Part shown: piece after piece, positions 16,630-24,559 of the stretch
Position numbering within the stretch: the stretch's first letter is position 1
How the letters are laid out: each line of letters opens with the position of its first letter
NCBI RefSeq assembly: GCF_002023715.1
Contig: NZ_MAHX01000016.1
Coordinates: 62,001 to 126,000, forward strand
Length of the DNA: 64,000 nt
Reading direction: 5' to 3'
Origin: Elizabethkingia occulta
Lineage (GTDB): Bacteria; Bacteroidota; Bacteroidia; Flavobacteriales; Weeksellaceae
Made by a program: the position numbers and the translations under genes
The notes under the pieces: generated by a model
Seen by the model: only the letters and a program-made list of their open reading frames with translations
Databases searched by the model: none
What the model was told of the DNA's origin: nothing

Positions 16630-16869
16630 ATGAAAACTATAAAATATATACTTGCAGGTGTATTCACTATAACTTTCCTGGTATCATGTGATACTTATTA
16701 TGATGGTTATGCATACAGAAGAAATCCGAATCGTTATGATAATTCTTACTATTATAATGGCCGGGAATATAAAAAACTGCCTCCGGGACAGGCTAAAAAA
16801 ATATATGGTGGATCTGCAAAAGATTATGCACCCGGGCAGAGAAAAAAATATTATCGCTATGATGATTAA
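16630..16869 (+). CDS. Small Tyr-rich lipoprotein (79 aa)
   Basis: A lipoprotein signal is clear: MKTIKYILAGVFTITFLVSC, lipobox Cys at residue 20. The mature 59 residues are unusually rich in Tyr, Arg and Asn (DTYYDGYAYRRNPNRYDN), and end with a PPGQAKKIYG / KDYAPGQRKKYY repeat. PPGQAKK..G..KDFAPGQ-like tails occur in several small Bacteroidetes lipoproteins. I do not know a function. The start is the only ATG that gives a signal peptide. It ends 40 bp before the DUF6080 gene. Confidence 0.7.
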   Translation: MKTIKYILAGVFTITFLVSCDTYYDGYAYRRNPNRYDNSYYYNGREYKKLPPGQAKKIYGGSAKDYAPGQRKKYYRYDD

Positions 16870-16897
16870 TTTTTCTTTATAAATCATCATTAAGCAT

Positions 16898-16905
16898 TAT
16901 TTTTG
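16898..16905 (+). promoter_or_regulatory. -7 element just upstream of the DUF6080 start
   Basis: TATTTTTG matches TAnnTTTG exactly, and only 4 bp separate it from the GTG start at 16910. The same spacing is seen at tsaB (52583-52595). The transcript would begin at or next to the start codon. Confidence 0.5.
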
Positions 16906-16909
16906 CCGC

Positions 16910-18178
16910 GTGAAGGCAAAAATTATCAACTTTTTTAAGACCATATTCCCGGTAAACTCATCTGAATTATTTGTTTTACTGTTCTTTATGGTTGTTTATG
17001 GTGTGTTTGGATGGTTTATCGCGAGCCAGTTTCGTTTGGTTTATGATGATCGTATCCCGTGGGATGCATATTTCAGTTTCGATAATTATTCAATTATAGT
17101 GTCTGGGGGAGCCTGGGAACGTCACCCATTTTCTAATTATTTTTTTAATATAATTAGAGAAAGTGCTTTATGGATTTCTGGAGGAAAAACAAATGCAACA
17201 TTTCGTATTGCCTTGTCAATGCTTAGTACAATAACGGTTGCGTTTACAATGTTACAATGCTACAAGTACTTCAGAAATATTATTAAATTACCACTTTCAA
17301 TAAGTTTATTCTTATTGCTCTTTTTTGGCTTATTTACAACTCCTATTCTACTTTCATTTACCCCAGAAACCTATACTTTTTCGTTTTTCCTTTTAGTGTT
17401 CTTTAATTATTTCGCAGCACTAAAGCTTTCTCAGGAAAAGAAAATTGGTCTTATTCCGTTAACCTGCTTTTCTATTCTAATAGGAGGTCTTACCATTACT
17501 AATATTATGAAGGTTTATATTCCTGTTCTTTTTGAAAAAGGTTTATTCAGAAAGTGGAAACATTTTGGCCGGACTATTTTATATGGTATTATCTCAGTTG
17601 GTGTATTTATTCTGTTATATTTATGGAGGCTTGATTTCAGGCTTCAATTAATTATTAATCAAACTTCCTCTCAATACGAACGCTTTTCCAAACCAAAAGT
17701 AACGCCATTGTGGGATATGATGACATCCTGGTTTTGGGGTGGCAGTATGCTATTTCCGAGCTTTATCACCCGAAATTACACCAGTAGAACAGGTTTTGAA
17801 TATAAAGCATTATTCATGGATGTTTATTCTTCGTGGGCATCTTATCTTTTTGTTGCTTTAATTGCCTTACTCCTTATTTGGAGCCTTATCTCCAATTATA
17901 AAAACAAACTGGTTCTAATACTTGGATTATCACTGCTGTGTGATGTTATTATACATTGTGTACTAAAGTTCGGCCTACATACATCCTATATTTACGGAGG
18001 CCATTTTATATTTGTTGTCCCTATGTTACTGGGATGGCTTTTTTACAGCCAAAGAGGAAACCCAAAAACTATTTCGGGTCTCTGGGTTATTTTAATTATT
18101 TTATTCGCTTATTTGGGCTTTAATAACATTTACAGGCTAACTGAGTTTATAACTTTTGCAAACCGTTACTATAACTAA
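16910..18178 (+). CDS. Polytopic membrane protein (DUF6080-like)
   Basis: The 422-residue protein has about ten hydrophobic helices, the first at residues 15-40 (ELFVLLFFMVVYGVFGWFIA). An early loop carries YDDRIPWDAYFSFDNY and a later one GGAWERHPFSNYFFN, which places acidic and aromatic residues between helices 1 and 2, as in GT-C type glycosyltransferase or mannosyltransferase folds. I believe it belongs to the DUF6080 family, with unknown activity. A glycosyl or lipid-linked sugar transferase role is a guess. The start is GTG; there is no upstream ATG in frame, and the promoter position agrees with it. Confidence 0.8.
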   Translation: MKAKIINFFKTIFPVNSSELFVLLFFMVVYGVFGWFIASQFRLVYDDRIPWDAYFSFDNYSIIVSGGAWERHPFSNYFFNIIRESALWISGGKTNATFRIALSMLSTITVAFTMLQCYKYFRNIIKLPLSISLFLLLFFGLFTTPILLSFTPETYTFSFFLLVFFNYFAALKLSQEKKIGLIPLTCFSILIGGLTITNIMKVYIPVLFEKGLFRKWKHFGRTILYGIISVGVFILLYLWRLDFRLQLIINQTSSQYERFSKPKVTPLWDMMTSWFWGGSMLFPSFITRNYTSRTGFEYKALFMDVYSSWASYLFVALIALLLIWSLISNYKNKLVLILGLSLLCDVIIHCVLKFGLHTSYIYGGHFIFVVPMLLGWLFYSQRGNPKTISGLWVILIILFAYLGFNNIYRLTEFITFANRYYN

Positions 18179-18214
18179 ATAAAAAAGCAACTGAAATCAG
18201 TTGCTTTTTTATTT
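18177..18214. terminator. Bidirectional terminator between convergent genes
   Basis: A perfect 18-bp stem (18177-18194 with 18197-18214) around AAAGCAACTGA, with A-runs on one side and T-runs on the other, serves both the plus-strand membrane protein gene and the minus-strand TPR gene (stop at 18238). Confidence 0.93.
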
Positions 18215-18237
18215 ATCATTTTCAGAATTTCAAATCC

Positions 18238-19608
18238 TTATTTTGTTTTAGAGCGCTCTTTTTCTATTTCAGCATCTATATAAGGATATTTCATCTGCAT
18301 ATCTTTCATTAAAGTCGGATCCAGACGCAATGCCTGATCTAAAGCAGCTCTGGCTTCTGTTTCTCTTTTCAGGTTAAAATAGCAGTTACTTAGCTGATAG
18401 TACAATTCTGCTCTCTGATGTCTTTTCAGCGCAGTTAGGAGCTTTTCTTCTGCCTTATCATAGTCACCAACCAACATTAATACTTCTGTATAGGCATACC
18501 AGTTATAGAACCTTCCGGGCTCTGTTTCTGCCATTTTCTTCAGGCAAATAAGAGCTTCTTCCAGTTTTCCTAAGCTGATATACAGAAATGCAAGTTTCTT
18601 TTGTATGTCCAGATTATTCTCACTCAGTCTCGATGCTTCCAATGCAAAATGTGCAGCTTCATTAAGATTACCTAGTTCTTCATAAATATCCGAAATGGCA
18701 ATCATTGCCGGATGAAACTGAGGATCCTCATGTAAGCTCTTTTGTAAAGCATTGAGTGCAGGAATCAACTGCTCCATTTTCTGGTAACACTGTCCAATCT
18801 TATAAAAAGAATAAGATTTGGTAAACTCGTATTCCTGTGAATCAATATAAGTTTCTATCGCCTTTTCCCATTCGTTTAGAGCTTCATAACAAGCTGCTTT
18901 GTTGGTATAAACGGCCATAGAGTTAGGATTAATCGCCAACAGGTAATCAAATCCTTTAATCGCTTCCTGATAGTTCTTTTTATTGAAATGGAAAATTCCA
19001 TACTCGTACCATGCGGTTTCAGAGAATGGATAATTATCCAGATAATCATTAATAAAACTCAGGGCTTCTTCATTCCGATTCATTTCGGTATAACAAAGCA
19101 TGATACTTTCCAGAGCATATTCATCATTTGGCTCGAAATTTAGGGCGAGCTTATAATGTTTTAATGCAGAGAAAGGATCATCCAGATTTTTATATTCGTC
19201 CGCAATGAAGTTATGAATGAAATCTTCGTCTTCTTCTTTTTCTAGAGCTTTTTCACACAGATCAATCGCCTTTCTCGGATTCCCCATGTTGGAATAATAT
19301 TTGGCACAACAGATCATAAAATCTAAATTATCATCTGCTATACCGGCTAATTCCTTCATTAGAATTTTCGCATTAGCATTATCTTCTTTTTCAAGAAGAA
19401 ATTCCAATCTGCGAACTTTTATATTAACTGAATCCGGATAAAGTTTCTGTGCATACTTAATAGCTGTTTCGGCATACTGATAGTCGCCGATTTCCAGATA
19501 ATAAGAAATAATGTCCTCGTATTCTTCAGTATCGAAAAACACTTCTTCATTATTCTCTAGCATATCCTCGAAGCGTTTTACAGCTTCATTTTCAAAAAAT
19601 TCTTCCAA
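18238..19608 (-). CDS. TPR-repeat protein (456 aa)
   Basis: At least ten tetratricopeptide units can be read (for example DYQYAETAIKYAQKLYP, DPFSALKHYKLALNFEPNDE, NYQEAIKGFDYLLAINPNS, ETEARAALDQALRLDP). There is no signal peptide, so it is probably cytosolic or peripherally associated. The start codon is TTG, chosen because the N-terminus MEEFFENEAVKRFEDML is a conserved opening in related flavobacterial proteins as I recall them. The gene lies 51 bp after glmM and is probably co-transcribed with it. No specific partner can be named. Confidence 0.88.
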   Translation of the reverse strand: MEEFFENEAVKRFEDMLENNEEVFFDTEEYEDIISYYLEIGDYQYAETAIKYAQKLYPDSVNIKVRRLEFLLEKEDNANAKILMKELAGIADDNLDFMICCAKYYSNMGNPRKAIDLCEKALEKEEDEDFIHNFIADEYKNLDDPFSALKHYKLALNFEPNDEYALESIMLCYTEMNRNEEALSFINDYLDNYPFSETAWYEYGIFHFNKKNYQEAIKGFDYLLAINPNSMAVYTNKAACYEALNEWEKAIETYIDSQEYEFTKSYSFYKIGQCYQKMEQLIPALNALQKSLHEDPQFHPAMIAISDIYEELGNLNEAAHFALEASRLSENNLDIQKKLAFLYISLGKLEEALICLKKMAETEPGRFYNWYAYTEVLMLVGDYDKAEEKLLTALKRHQRAELYYQLSNCYFNLKRETEARAALDQALRLDPTLMKDMQMKYPYIDAEIEKERSKTK

Positions 19609-19659
19609 ATGTATTTTTGATTATATCATGAATTTCGGAAAAATTTCCAAAATCACCAA

Positions 19660-21042
19660 CTAAATTAAGCTTTTTATTTTAGCAATCATATCATCAGCCA
19701 ACTTGTCTGCTTCTTCCTGAGAAGATGCTTCAGTATAGATTCTGATAATAGGTTCTGTGTTTGACTTACGAAGGTGAACCCAGTTCGTCGGGAAGTCTAT
19801 TTTAACACCATCTACAGTAGATATATCTTCTTTTTTGAATTCTTTTTTTACTTTCTCAAGAAGCTTGTCTACATCGATTTCCGGGGTTAATTCAATTTTC
19901 TTTTTCCCCATATAGTAATCCGGATATGTTGCTCTGAGTTCAGCAACTGATTTATCCTGTTGTGCTAAGTGGGTTAAGAATAATGCTACACCAACTAAAG
20001 AGTCTCTACCATAATGCAATTCAGGGAATATAATTCCACCGTTACCTTCTCCTCCGATTACAGCTCCTTTTTCTTTCATCAGATTTACAACATTCACTTC
20101 TCCTACTGCAGATGCAAAGTATTCTGAATCCAGTGATTTAGCAACGTCTCTCAACGCTCTGCTCGATGAAAGGTTAGAAATTGCTACTCCTTTTTTGTTT
20201 CTAAGGATATAATCTGCAACTGCAACCAATGTATATTCTTCACCAAAAAGCTCGCCATTCTCATCTACAAGTGCCAATCTGTCAACATCCGGATCTACAA
20301 CGATTCCAAGATCAGCTTTTTCTTTTACAACAAGTTCGCAGATTTCTGAAAGATGTTCTTTTAATGGTTCAGGGTTATGAGGAAATTGTCCGTTTGGTTC
20401 GCAATATAGTTTTACTACATCACATCCCATTCTTTCCAGTAGCTTTGGAATTGCAATCCCTCCTGTGGAGTTTACTGCATCCAGTACTATTTTATATCTT
20501 TTTTCTCTTACGATACCCGGGATAACTTCAGGAAGCTCCAACACTTTGTCTATGTGGATTTGTATTCCTTCATTGTTTTCCGAGTAATTTCCTAAGTGAT
20601 CTACGTCAATATATTCAAAAGCTTCTTTCTCTGCGATGTCCAAAACATCTGCTCCATCCTGAGCATTGATGAACTCTCCTTTTTCATTCAAAAGCTTCAG
20701 AGCATTCCATTCTTTAGGATTATGGCTTGCTGTAAAGATAATTCCACCGTCTGCATTAAGCTCCGGTACCATAACCTCTACTGTAGGAGTTGTACTAAGT
20801 CCTAAATCTATTACATTAATCCCTAAGGACTGTAGTGTAGAAGATGCAAGATTAGAAACAATCTTACCGGATATCCTTGCGTCTCGTCCAACAACTAAAG
20901 TAATGTCTTTTTTGTTGTTCTTCTTCTGAAGCCAAGCTCCGAATGCAGACGCGAATTTCACGATATCCAGAGGAGTTAAATTATCTCCTGTTTTACCTCC
21001 TATTGTCCCTCTAATTCCAGAAATACTCTTAATTAATGACAT
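19660..21042 (-). CDS. glmM: Phosphoglucosamine mutase
   Basis: This member of the alpha-D-phosphohexomutase family interconverts glucosamine-6-P and glucosamine-1-P for UDP-GlcNAc and peptidoglycan synthesis. The catalytic phosphoserine is S106 in TASHNPKEWNALK; the Mg-binding loop is DPDVDR (250-255); the sugar-phosphate loop near the C-terminus is RKSNTEPIIRIYTEA. The length of 460 is typical. The SNTEP form of the loop leaves some room for a phosphomannomutase/phosphoglucomutase. It has its own -7 element and is followed by the TPR gene. Confidence 0.92.
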   Translation of the reverse strand: MSLIKSISGIRGTIGGKTGDNLTPLDIVKFASAFGAWLQKKNNKKDITLVVGRDARISGKIVSNLASSTLQSLGINVIDLGLSTTPTVEVMVPELNADGGIIFTASHNPKEWNALKLLNEKGEFINAQDGADVLDIAEKEAFEYIDVDHLGNYSENNEGIQIHIDKVLELPEVIPGIVREKRYKIVLDAVNSTGGIAIPKLLERMGCDVVKLYCEPNGQFPHNPEPLKEHLSEICELVVKEKADLGIVVDPDVDRLALVDENGELFGEEYTLVAVADYILRNKKGVAISNLSSSRALRDVAKSLDSEYFASAVGEVNVVNLMKEKGAVIGGEGNGGIIFPELHYGRDSLVGVALFLTHLAQQDKSVAELRATYPDYYMGKKKIELTPEIDVDKLLEKVKKEFKKEDISTVDGVKIDFPTNWVHLRKSNTEPIIRIYTEASSQEEADKLADDMIAKIKSLI

Positions 21043-21065
21043 AAATTTGTTTGCTAAATTTTATG

Positions 21066-21073
21066 CAAAAATA
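21066..21073 (-). promoter_or_regulatory. -7 promoter element of glmM
   Basis: The minus strand reads TATTTTTG, an exact TAnnTTTG match 23 bp before the glmM ATG. Confidence 0.55.
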
Positions 21074-21113
21074 CGGAATAAATAAGAAAAAATTATTCAA
21101 CTACGGACATGAT

Positions 21114-21251
21114 TTATGAACACCCGCAGTTTTTGTCGCAACCACCGCTTTTTTTCTTACTAAAGTTTTTTGAAAAAATTTTCCAAACCCTAAAACAGGC
21201 AAAAAGCAGAAGTGCTCCGATTACTATATACTGAATAACAAGTGTATTCAT
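21114..21251 (-). CDS. FeoB-associated Cys-rich membrane protein (45 aa)
   Basis: The reading frame is open further upstream, but that part lies within feoB. The start at 21251 gives MNTLVIQYIVIGALLLFACF, a single membrane helix, followed by a basic stretch and the tail GGCDKNCGCS. This plan (one helix plus CxxxCxC at the end) is that of the FeoB-associated Cys-rich membrane peptide, which takes the place of FeoC in many Bacteroidetes. It starts 5 bp after the feoB stop, so it is translated with feoB. The Cys cluster may bind iron or sense redox state; this is inference. Confidence 0.85.
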   Translation of the reverse strand: MNTLVIQYIVIGALLLFACFRVWKIFSKNFSKKKSGGCDKNCGCS

Positions 21252-21256
21252 TTTAA

Positions 21257-23299
21257 TTATTTTAGTATCTGAAATACAAATAACGATGCAAAATACGCCA
21301 GACCAGACATTCCTATCAGCTGAATAAATGTCCATTTTTTGCTTCCTGTTTCTTTATAAACAATAGCAATAGTACTGATACACTGCATAGCAAATGCATA
21401 GAAAACAAGAATAGATACTCCTGTAGCCAATGTAAATAATGGAGTTCCGTCTGCTTTCTTATCAGCTTTCATTTTATCAATCAATCTTCCATCTTCTGCT
21501 CCATCTCCAAGAGAATATAATGTAGACATTGTTCCTACAAAAACTTCTCTGGCAGCAAATGAAGTAAGAATTCCTACCCCCATTTTCCAGTCATAACCAA
21601 GAGGACTGATAGCAGGCTCTATACTCTTTCCCATAAGTGCTAAATAAGAGTCATTCAGCTCTACATTGGACTTATGTGATGTTATACTAAATTTATCATG
21701 TGGTCCGAAATAACTAAGGAACCATATAATTATACTAACAGCAAAAATAACTTTTCCGGCTCCTGTAATAAATCCCCAAGCTTTCAGTAAAGCCATTTTG
21801 AAGTTATATCCCCATAAAGGCATTTTATAGGTTGGCAAATCCAGGATCAGGAAGCTTTTGTTAGTATTCTTTATTCCTTTTTTCAGGAAGAAAGAGAATA
21901 CCAGTGCAGTCATAAACCCTAACATATACATTGCCAGCAATGCTAAAGCTCTGTAACCAATCCCTAAAACGTATTCATCCGGAATTACCAGCGTTATAAT
22001 AATACTGTAAATCGGAAGCCTTGCAGAACACGTCATAAAAGGTGTTACAAGGATTGTAATTAATCTTTCTTTAGTATTTTCTATGTTTCTGGCAGACATG
22101 ATTGCCGGAATCGCACAGGCTGTACCAGAGACAAGTGGAATAATACTTTTACCATTTAGGCCAAACGGACGCAATAATCTGTCCATTAAAAAGATTACTC
22201 TGGCCATATAACCACTATCTTCCATAATATAAAGGAAGTACATTAATATTCCAATCTGTGGTGCAAAAACAACTATACCTCCAATACCTGGGAGAACTCC
22301 TTCCGCAATAAGACTGTTCAAAGGTCCTTCCGGTAAATAAGTTGATGCAAGAGAAGAGAACCATGTAAATAAATCCTCAATCCATCCTTTTGGATATTCC
22401 GCCAGAAAGAATACACTCTGGAAAATAATCAAAAGAACAACCAGGAAAAGAACATATCCCCAGAATTTATGCACCATCAGACGATCTAACTTTTCGGTAA
22501 GCAAGTCCTTCAGCATTGTTCTTTTGGATCTTACTTTATTTATTATCTGATCTATATTATCATAACGGCGTAACGTTTCCTGTGTCTGCAAACGTTTCGG
22601 AACAATTCCTTTTACTTCTGCATTACTGTCATTCTGAAAAACATGATTTTGTCCGCTTACATATTTTCTAGTGGAAGAAAGATGGAACCATGCTTTATAC
22701 AAGTTCTTGTCACCGGTTTTCTGTACTACTTCTTCTATTTTACTTTTATGTTCTGCAGGAATCTGAAATAGAGCTTCTTCCGCAACAGTAAATTTATGAA
22801 GACGTACACTTTCTCTTACTGCGTCTATACCACTATTCTTCTTGGCATTCGTCACATTTACAGTTACTCCTGTTTCTTCGGATAATTTCTGTACATCCAG
22901 AGAATAGCCTCTTTTTTCAGCTTCATCGATCTGATTAGCAACCATTATTACCGGTATCCCCAAATCTCTGATTTGTTCAAACAACAATAAACTTCTCTTA
23001 AAATTCAGAGCATCGGCAACATACAATACACCATCATAATTATTTCTTTCGTTAATCAGATATTCAACGCAGATAACTTCATCCTCAGAAGTAGGATAGA
23101 CACTGTAGGTTCCCGGAAGGTCAATTACTTCAACCTTATTTTCTTTATAAATATATTCTCCTTTTAGGCTGGAGACTGTTACACCTGAATAGTTTCCCGT
23201 TTTTTGATTACGGTTACATAACTGATTAAAAATAGTAGATTTACCTACGTTCGGGTTTCCAACCAATAAAATTCTGGTGGATTTCTTTTTATTTTCCAT
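21257..23299 (-). CDS. feoB: Ferrous iron transporter B
   Basis: The 680-residue inner-membrane Fe(II) importer has a cytosolic G domain with G1 GNPNVGKST (14-22), G3 DLPG (60-63) and G4 NQID (122-125). Then come the FeoB helical domain, a Nramp-like membrane core with repeated GATE segments (PGIGGIVVFAPQIGILMYFLYIMEDSGYMARV and FMTCSARLPIYSIIITL), and further helices to the C-terminus. It overlaps feoA by 11 bp and is followed by the Cys-rich peptide gene, so the three form one operon driven from the feoA promoter. Confidence 0.97.
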   Translation of the reverse strand: MENKKKSTRILLVGNPNVGKSTIFNQLCNRNQKTGNYSGVTVSSLKGEYIYKENKVEVIDLPGTYSVYPTSEDEVICVEYLINERNNYDGVLYVADALNFKRSLLLFEQIRDLGIPVIMVANQIDEAEKRGYSLDVQKLSEETGVTVNVTNAKKNSGIDAVRESVRLHKFTVAEEALFQIPAEHKSKIEEVVQKTGDKNLYKAWFHLSSTRKYVSGQNHVFQNDSNAEVKGIVPKRLQTQETLRRYDNIDQIINKVRSKRTMLKDLLTEKLDRLMVHKFWGYVLFLVVLLIIFQSVFFLAEYPKGWIEDLFTWFSSLASTYLPEGPLNSLIAEGVLPGIGGIVVFAPQIGILMYFLYIMEDSGYMARVIFLMDRLLRPFGLNGKSIIPLVSGTACAIPAIMSARNIENTKERLITILVTPFMTCSARLPIYSIIITLVIPDEYVLGIGYRALALLAMYMLGFMTALVFSFFLKKGIKNTNKSFLILDLPTYKMPLWGYNFKMALLKAWGFITGAGKVIFAVSIIIWFLSYFGPHDKFSITSHKSNVELNDSYLALMGKSIEPAISPLGYDWKMGVGILTSFAAREVFVGTMSTLYSLGDGAEDGRLIDKMKADKKADGTPLFTLATGVSILVFYAFAMQCISTIAIVYKETGSKKWTFIQLIGMSGLAYFASLFVFQILK

Positions 23300-23552
23300 C
23301 TGCTAATTCTTCCACAATAATATATCTAGCTTCTTCTTCCCGTAATGCCACTTTGGAGCGTTCCTCTCCATACTCTACATACAGGGGACCTCCAAACGGA
23401 GCCTGATATAATATCCTGAAAGGTGTATTAGGCAAAAGTCCCATTTCAATAATTTTACCGGGCATTTCCATATTGTTATTGTCATAATCGACAATAATCC
23501 CTGTTCTATCCATCGGAAAGCAGCAAAGCTTATTAGAGTCTAAATTCTTCAA
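23289..23552 (-). CDS. feoA: FeoA-type SH3-like iron transport protein
   Basis: The 87-residue protein has the FeoA fold (RTGIIVDYDNNNMEMPGKIIEMGLLPNTPFRIL, then GPLYVEYGEERSKVALREEEARYIIVE). It binds FeoB and helps Fe(II) uptake. The first in-frame start is TTG at 23552; the next ATG (residue 14) would cut into the first strand, so I keep the TTG. The -7 element at 23571-23578 gives a leader of about 12-15 bases to that codon. Confidence 0.9.
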   Translation of the reverse strand: MKNLDSNKLCCFPMDRTGIIVDYDNNNMEMPGKIIEMGLLPNTPFRILYQAPFGGPLYVEYGEERSKVALREEEARYIIVEELADGK

Positions 23553-23570
23553 GGCTTGTATTTAAAAATA

Positions 23571-23578
23571 CAAATATA
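23571..23578 (-). promoter_or_regulatory. -7 promoter element of the feo operon
   Basis: The minus strand reads TATATTTG, an exact match to TAnnTTTG, 18 bp before the TTG start of feoA. No obvious Fur-box palindrome was recognised around it. Confidence 0.55.
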
Positions 23579-23651
23579 CCTTATTTTAATTAAATCTAAA
23601 TTGAAATTGGGATGATAAATACCAGTTATTGCGTTTTTTACGCCTCAAATT

Positions 23652-24497
23652 TTACAGATTTTGTCCCTGATTCTGGAGGTCCGGCGTATATAACGTACGA
23701 ATTGGGAAAGGAATGTCTATATTATTTTCTCTAAACTTTTTAAGAATTGAAAGTCTTAAATCACTCTTGATAGCTTCGGCTTTGAATAAATATCTTGAAT
23801 TAAAAAACAAACTAAAGTCTAATGAGGAATCACCGAAGTTAGACAAACGGGCTACGGCAGGTTTTTCCTGAAAAACTTCTGGATGCTCTTTAGCTGCATC
23901 TAACATTAGTTTCATAACCAAATTTACATCGGAATCATATCCTACCCCTATAACAATTCCGAAATTGGCAACATCGTCATCATACGACATGTTCACAATC
24001 TTGTTTTTTGTAAGAATGGAGTTCGGGATTATCATACTTTTATTATCTCTCGTAAGGATGGTAGATGTACGGATATTAATCTGCTGAACTTTCCCTACAA
24101 CATTTTCTATCTCTACAACATCATCAACTTTTATACTTCTGTCCAAAAGGATAATAACTCCGGAGATAAAGTCCAGAAAAAGGTTTTGCAAACCAAGACC
24201 AATACCCACTAGTATAACACTACCTCCGAGTAAAAGCGGAGAAACATCTACACCTAATGTCCTGAATGCCAATATGGCAGTAAAAACAATAATAATGTAT
24301 TTTAAAATCTGAGCAAAAGCAAACTTTTTACCGACATCAATTTTTTCGGATTTATAAATAAGTGATTTGAATACGCGTACGATACCTAAACCAACTAAAA
24401 CAATAACGGCTGATGATAGTAATTGATAAACCGTTAATGAATATTGTCCTAATGAAAAGATGTGGTACTCTAAGATTTCTTTTAATGTTAACTCCAT
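23652..24497 (-). CDS. mscS: Small-conductance mechanosensitive channel (MscS family)
   Basis: The 281-residue protein has two or three N-terminal helices (TVYQLLSSAVIVLVGLGIVRV, ILKYIIIVFTAILAFRTLGV), then the pore-lining helix (PLLLGGSVILVGIGLGLQNLFLDFISG) with the Gly/Ala packing pattern of MscS TM3. A beta domain with VGKVQQINIRTSTILTRDN follows, and a C-terminal alpha/beta vestibule. It opens under membrane tension to release solutes. The minimal MscS length and the absence of extra domains are typical. It follows the protease gene by 62 bp, separated by a hairpin. Confidence 0.94.
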   Translation of the reverse strand: MELTLKEILEYHIFSLGQYSLTVYQLLSSAVIVLVGLGIVRVFKSLIYKSEKIDVGKKFAFAQILKYIIIVFTAILAFRTLGVDVSPLLLGGSVILVGIGLGLQNLFLDFISGVIILLDRSIKVDDVVEIENVVGKVQQINIRTSTILTRDNKSMIIPNSILTKNKIVNMSYDDDVANFGIVIGVGYDSDVNLVMKLMLDAAKEHPEVFQEKPAVARLSNFGDSSLDFSLFFNSRYLFKAEAIKSDLRLSILKKFRENNIDIPFPIRTLYTPDLQNQGQNL

Positions 24498-24523
24498 TTG
24501 TTTCTGTTTGTGTTTTTTATAAG

Positions 24524-24552
24524 AAAGGCTGTCTTTTAAACGGACAGCCTTT
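24524..24552 (-). terminator. Hairpin after the C-terminal processing protease gene
   Basis: Arms AAAGGCTGTC and GACAGCCTTT (24524-24533 with 24543-24552) form a perfect 10-bp stem with a 9-base loop. On the minus strand only CTTTCTTAT follows, so termination may be partial. Confidence 0.65.
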
Positions 24553-24559
24553 GATTTTA

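Noticed and set aside
19607-19614. TACATTTG on the minus strand at the TPR gene start as its promoter
   Set aside because: It overlaps the TTG start codon itself, so transcription would begin inside the gene; co-transcription with glmM is more plausible.
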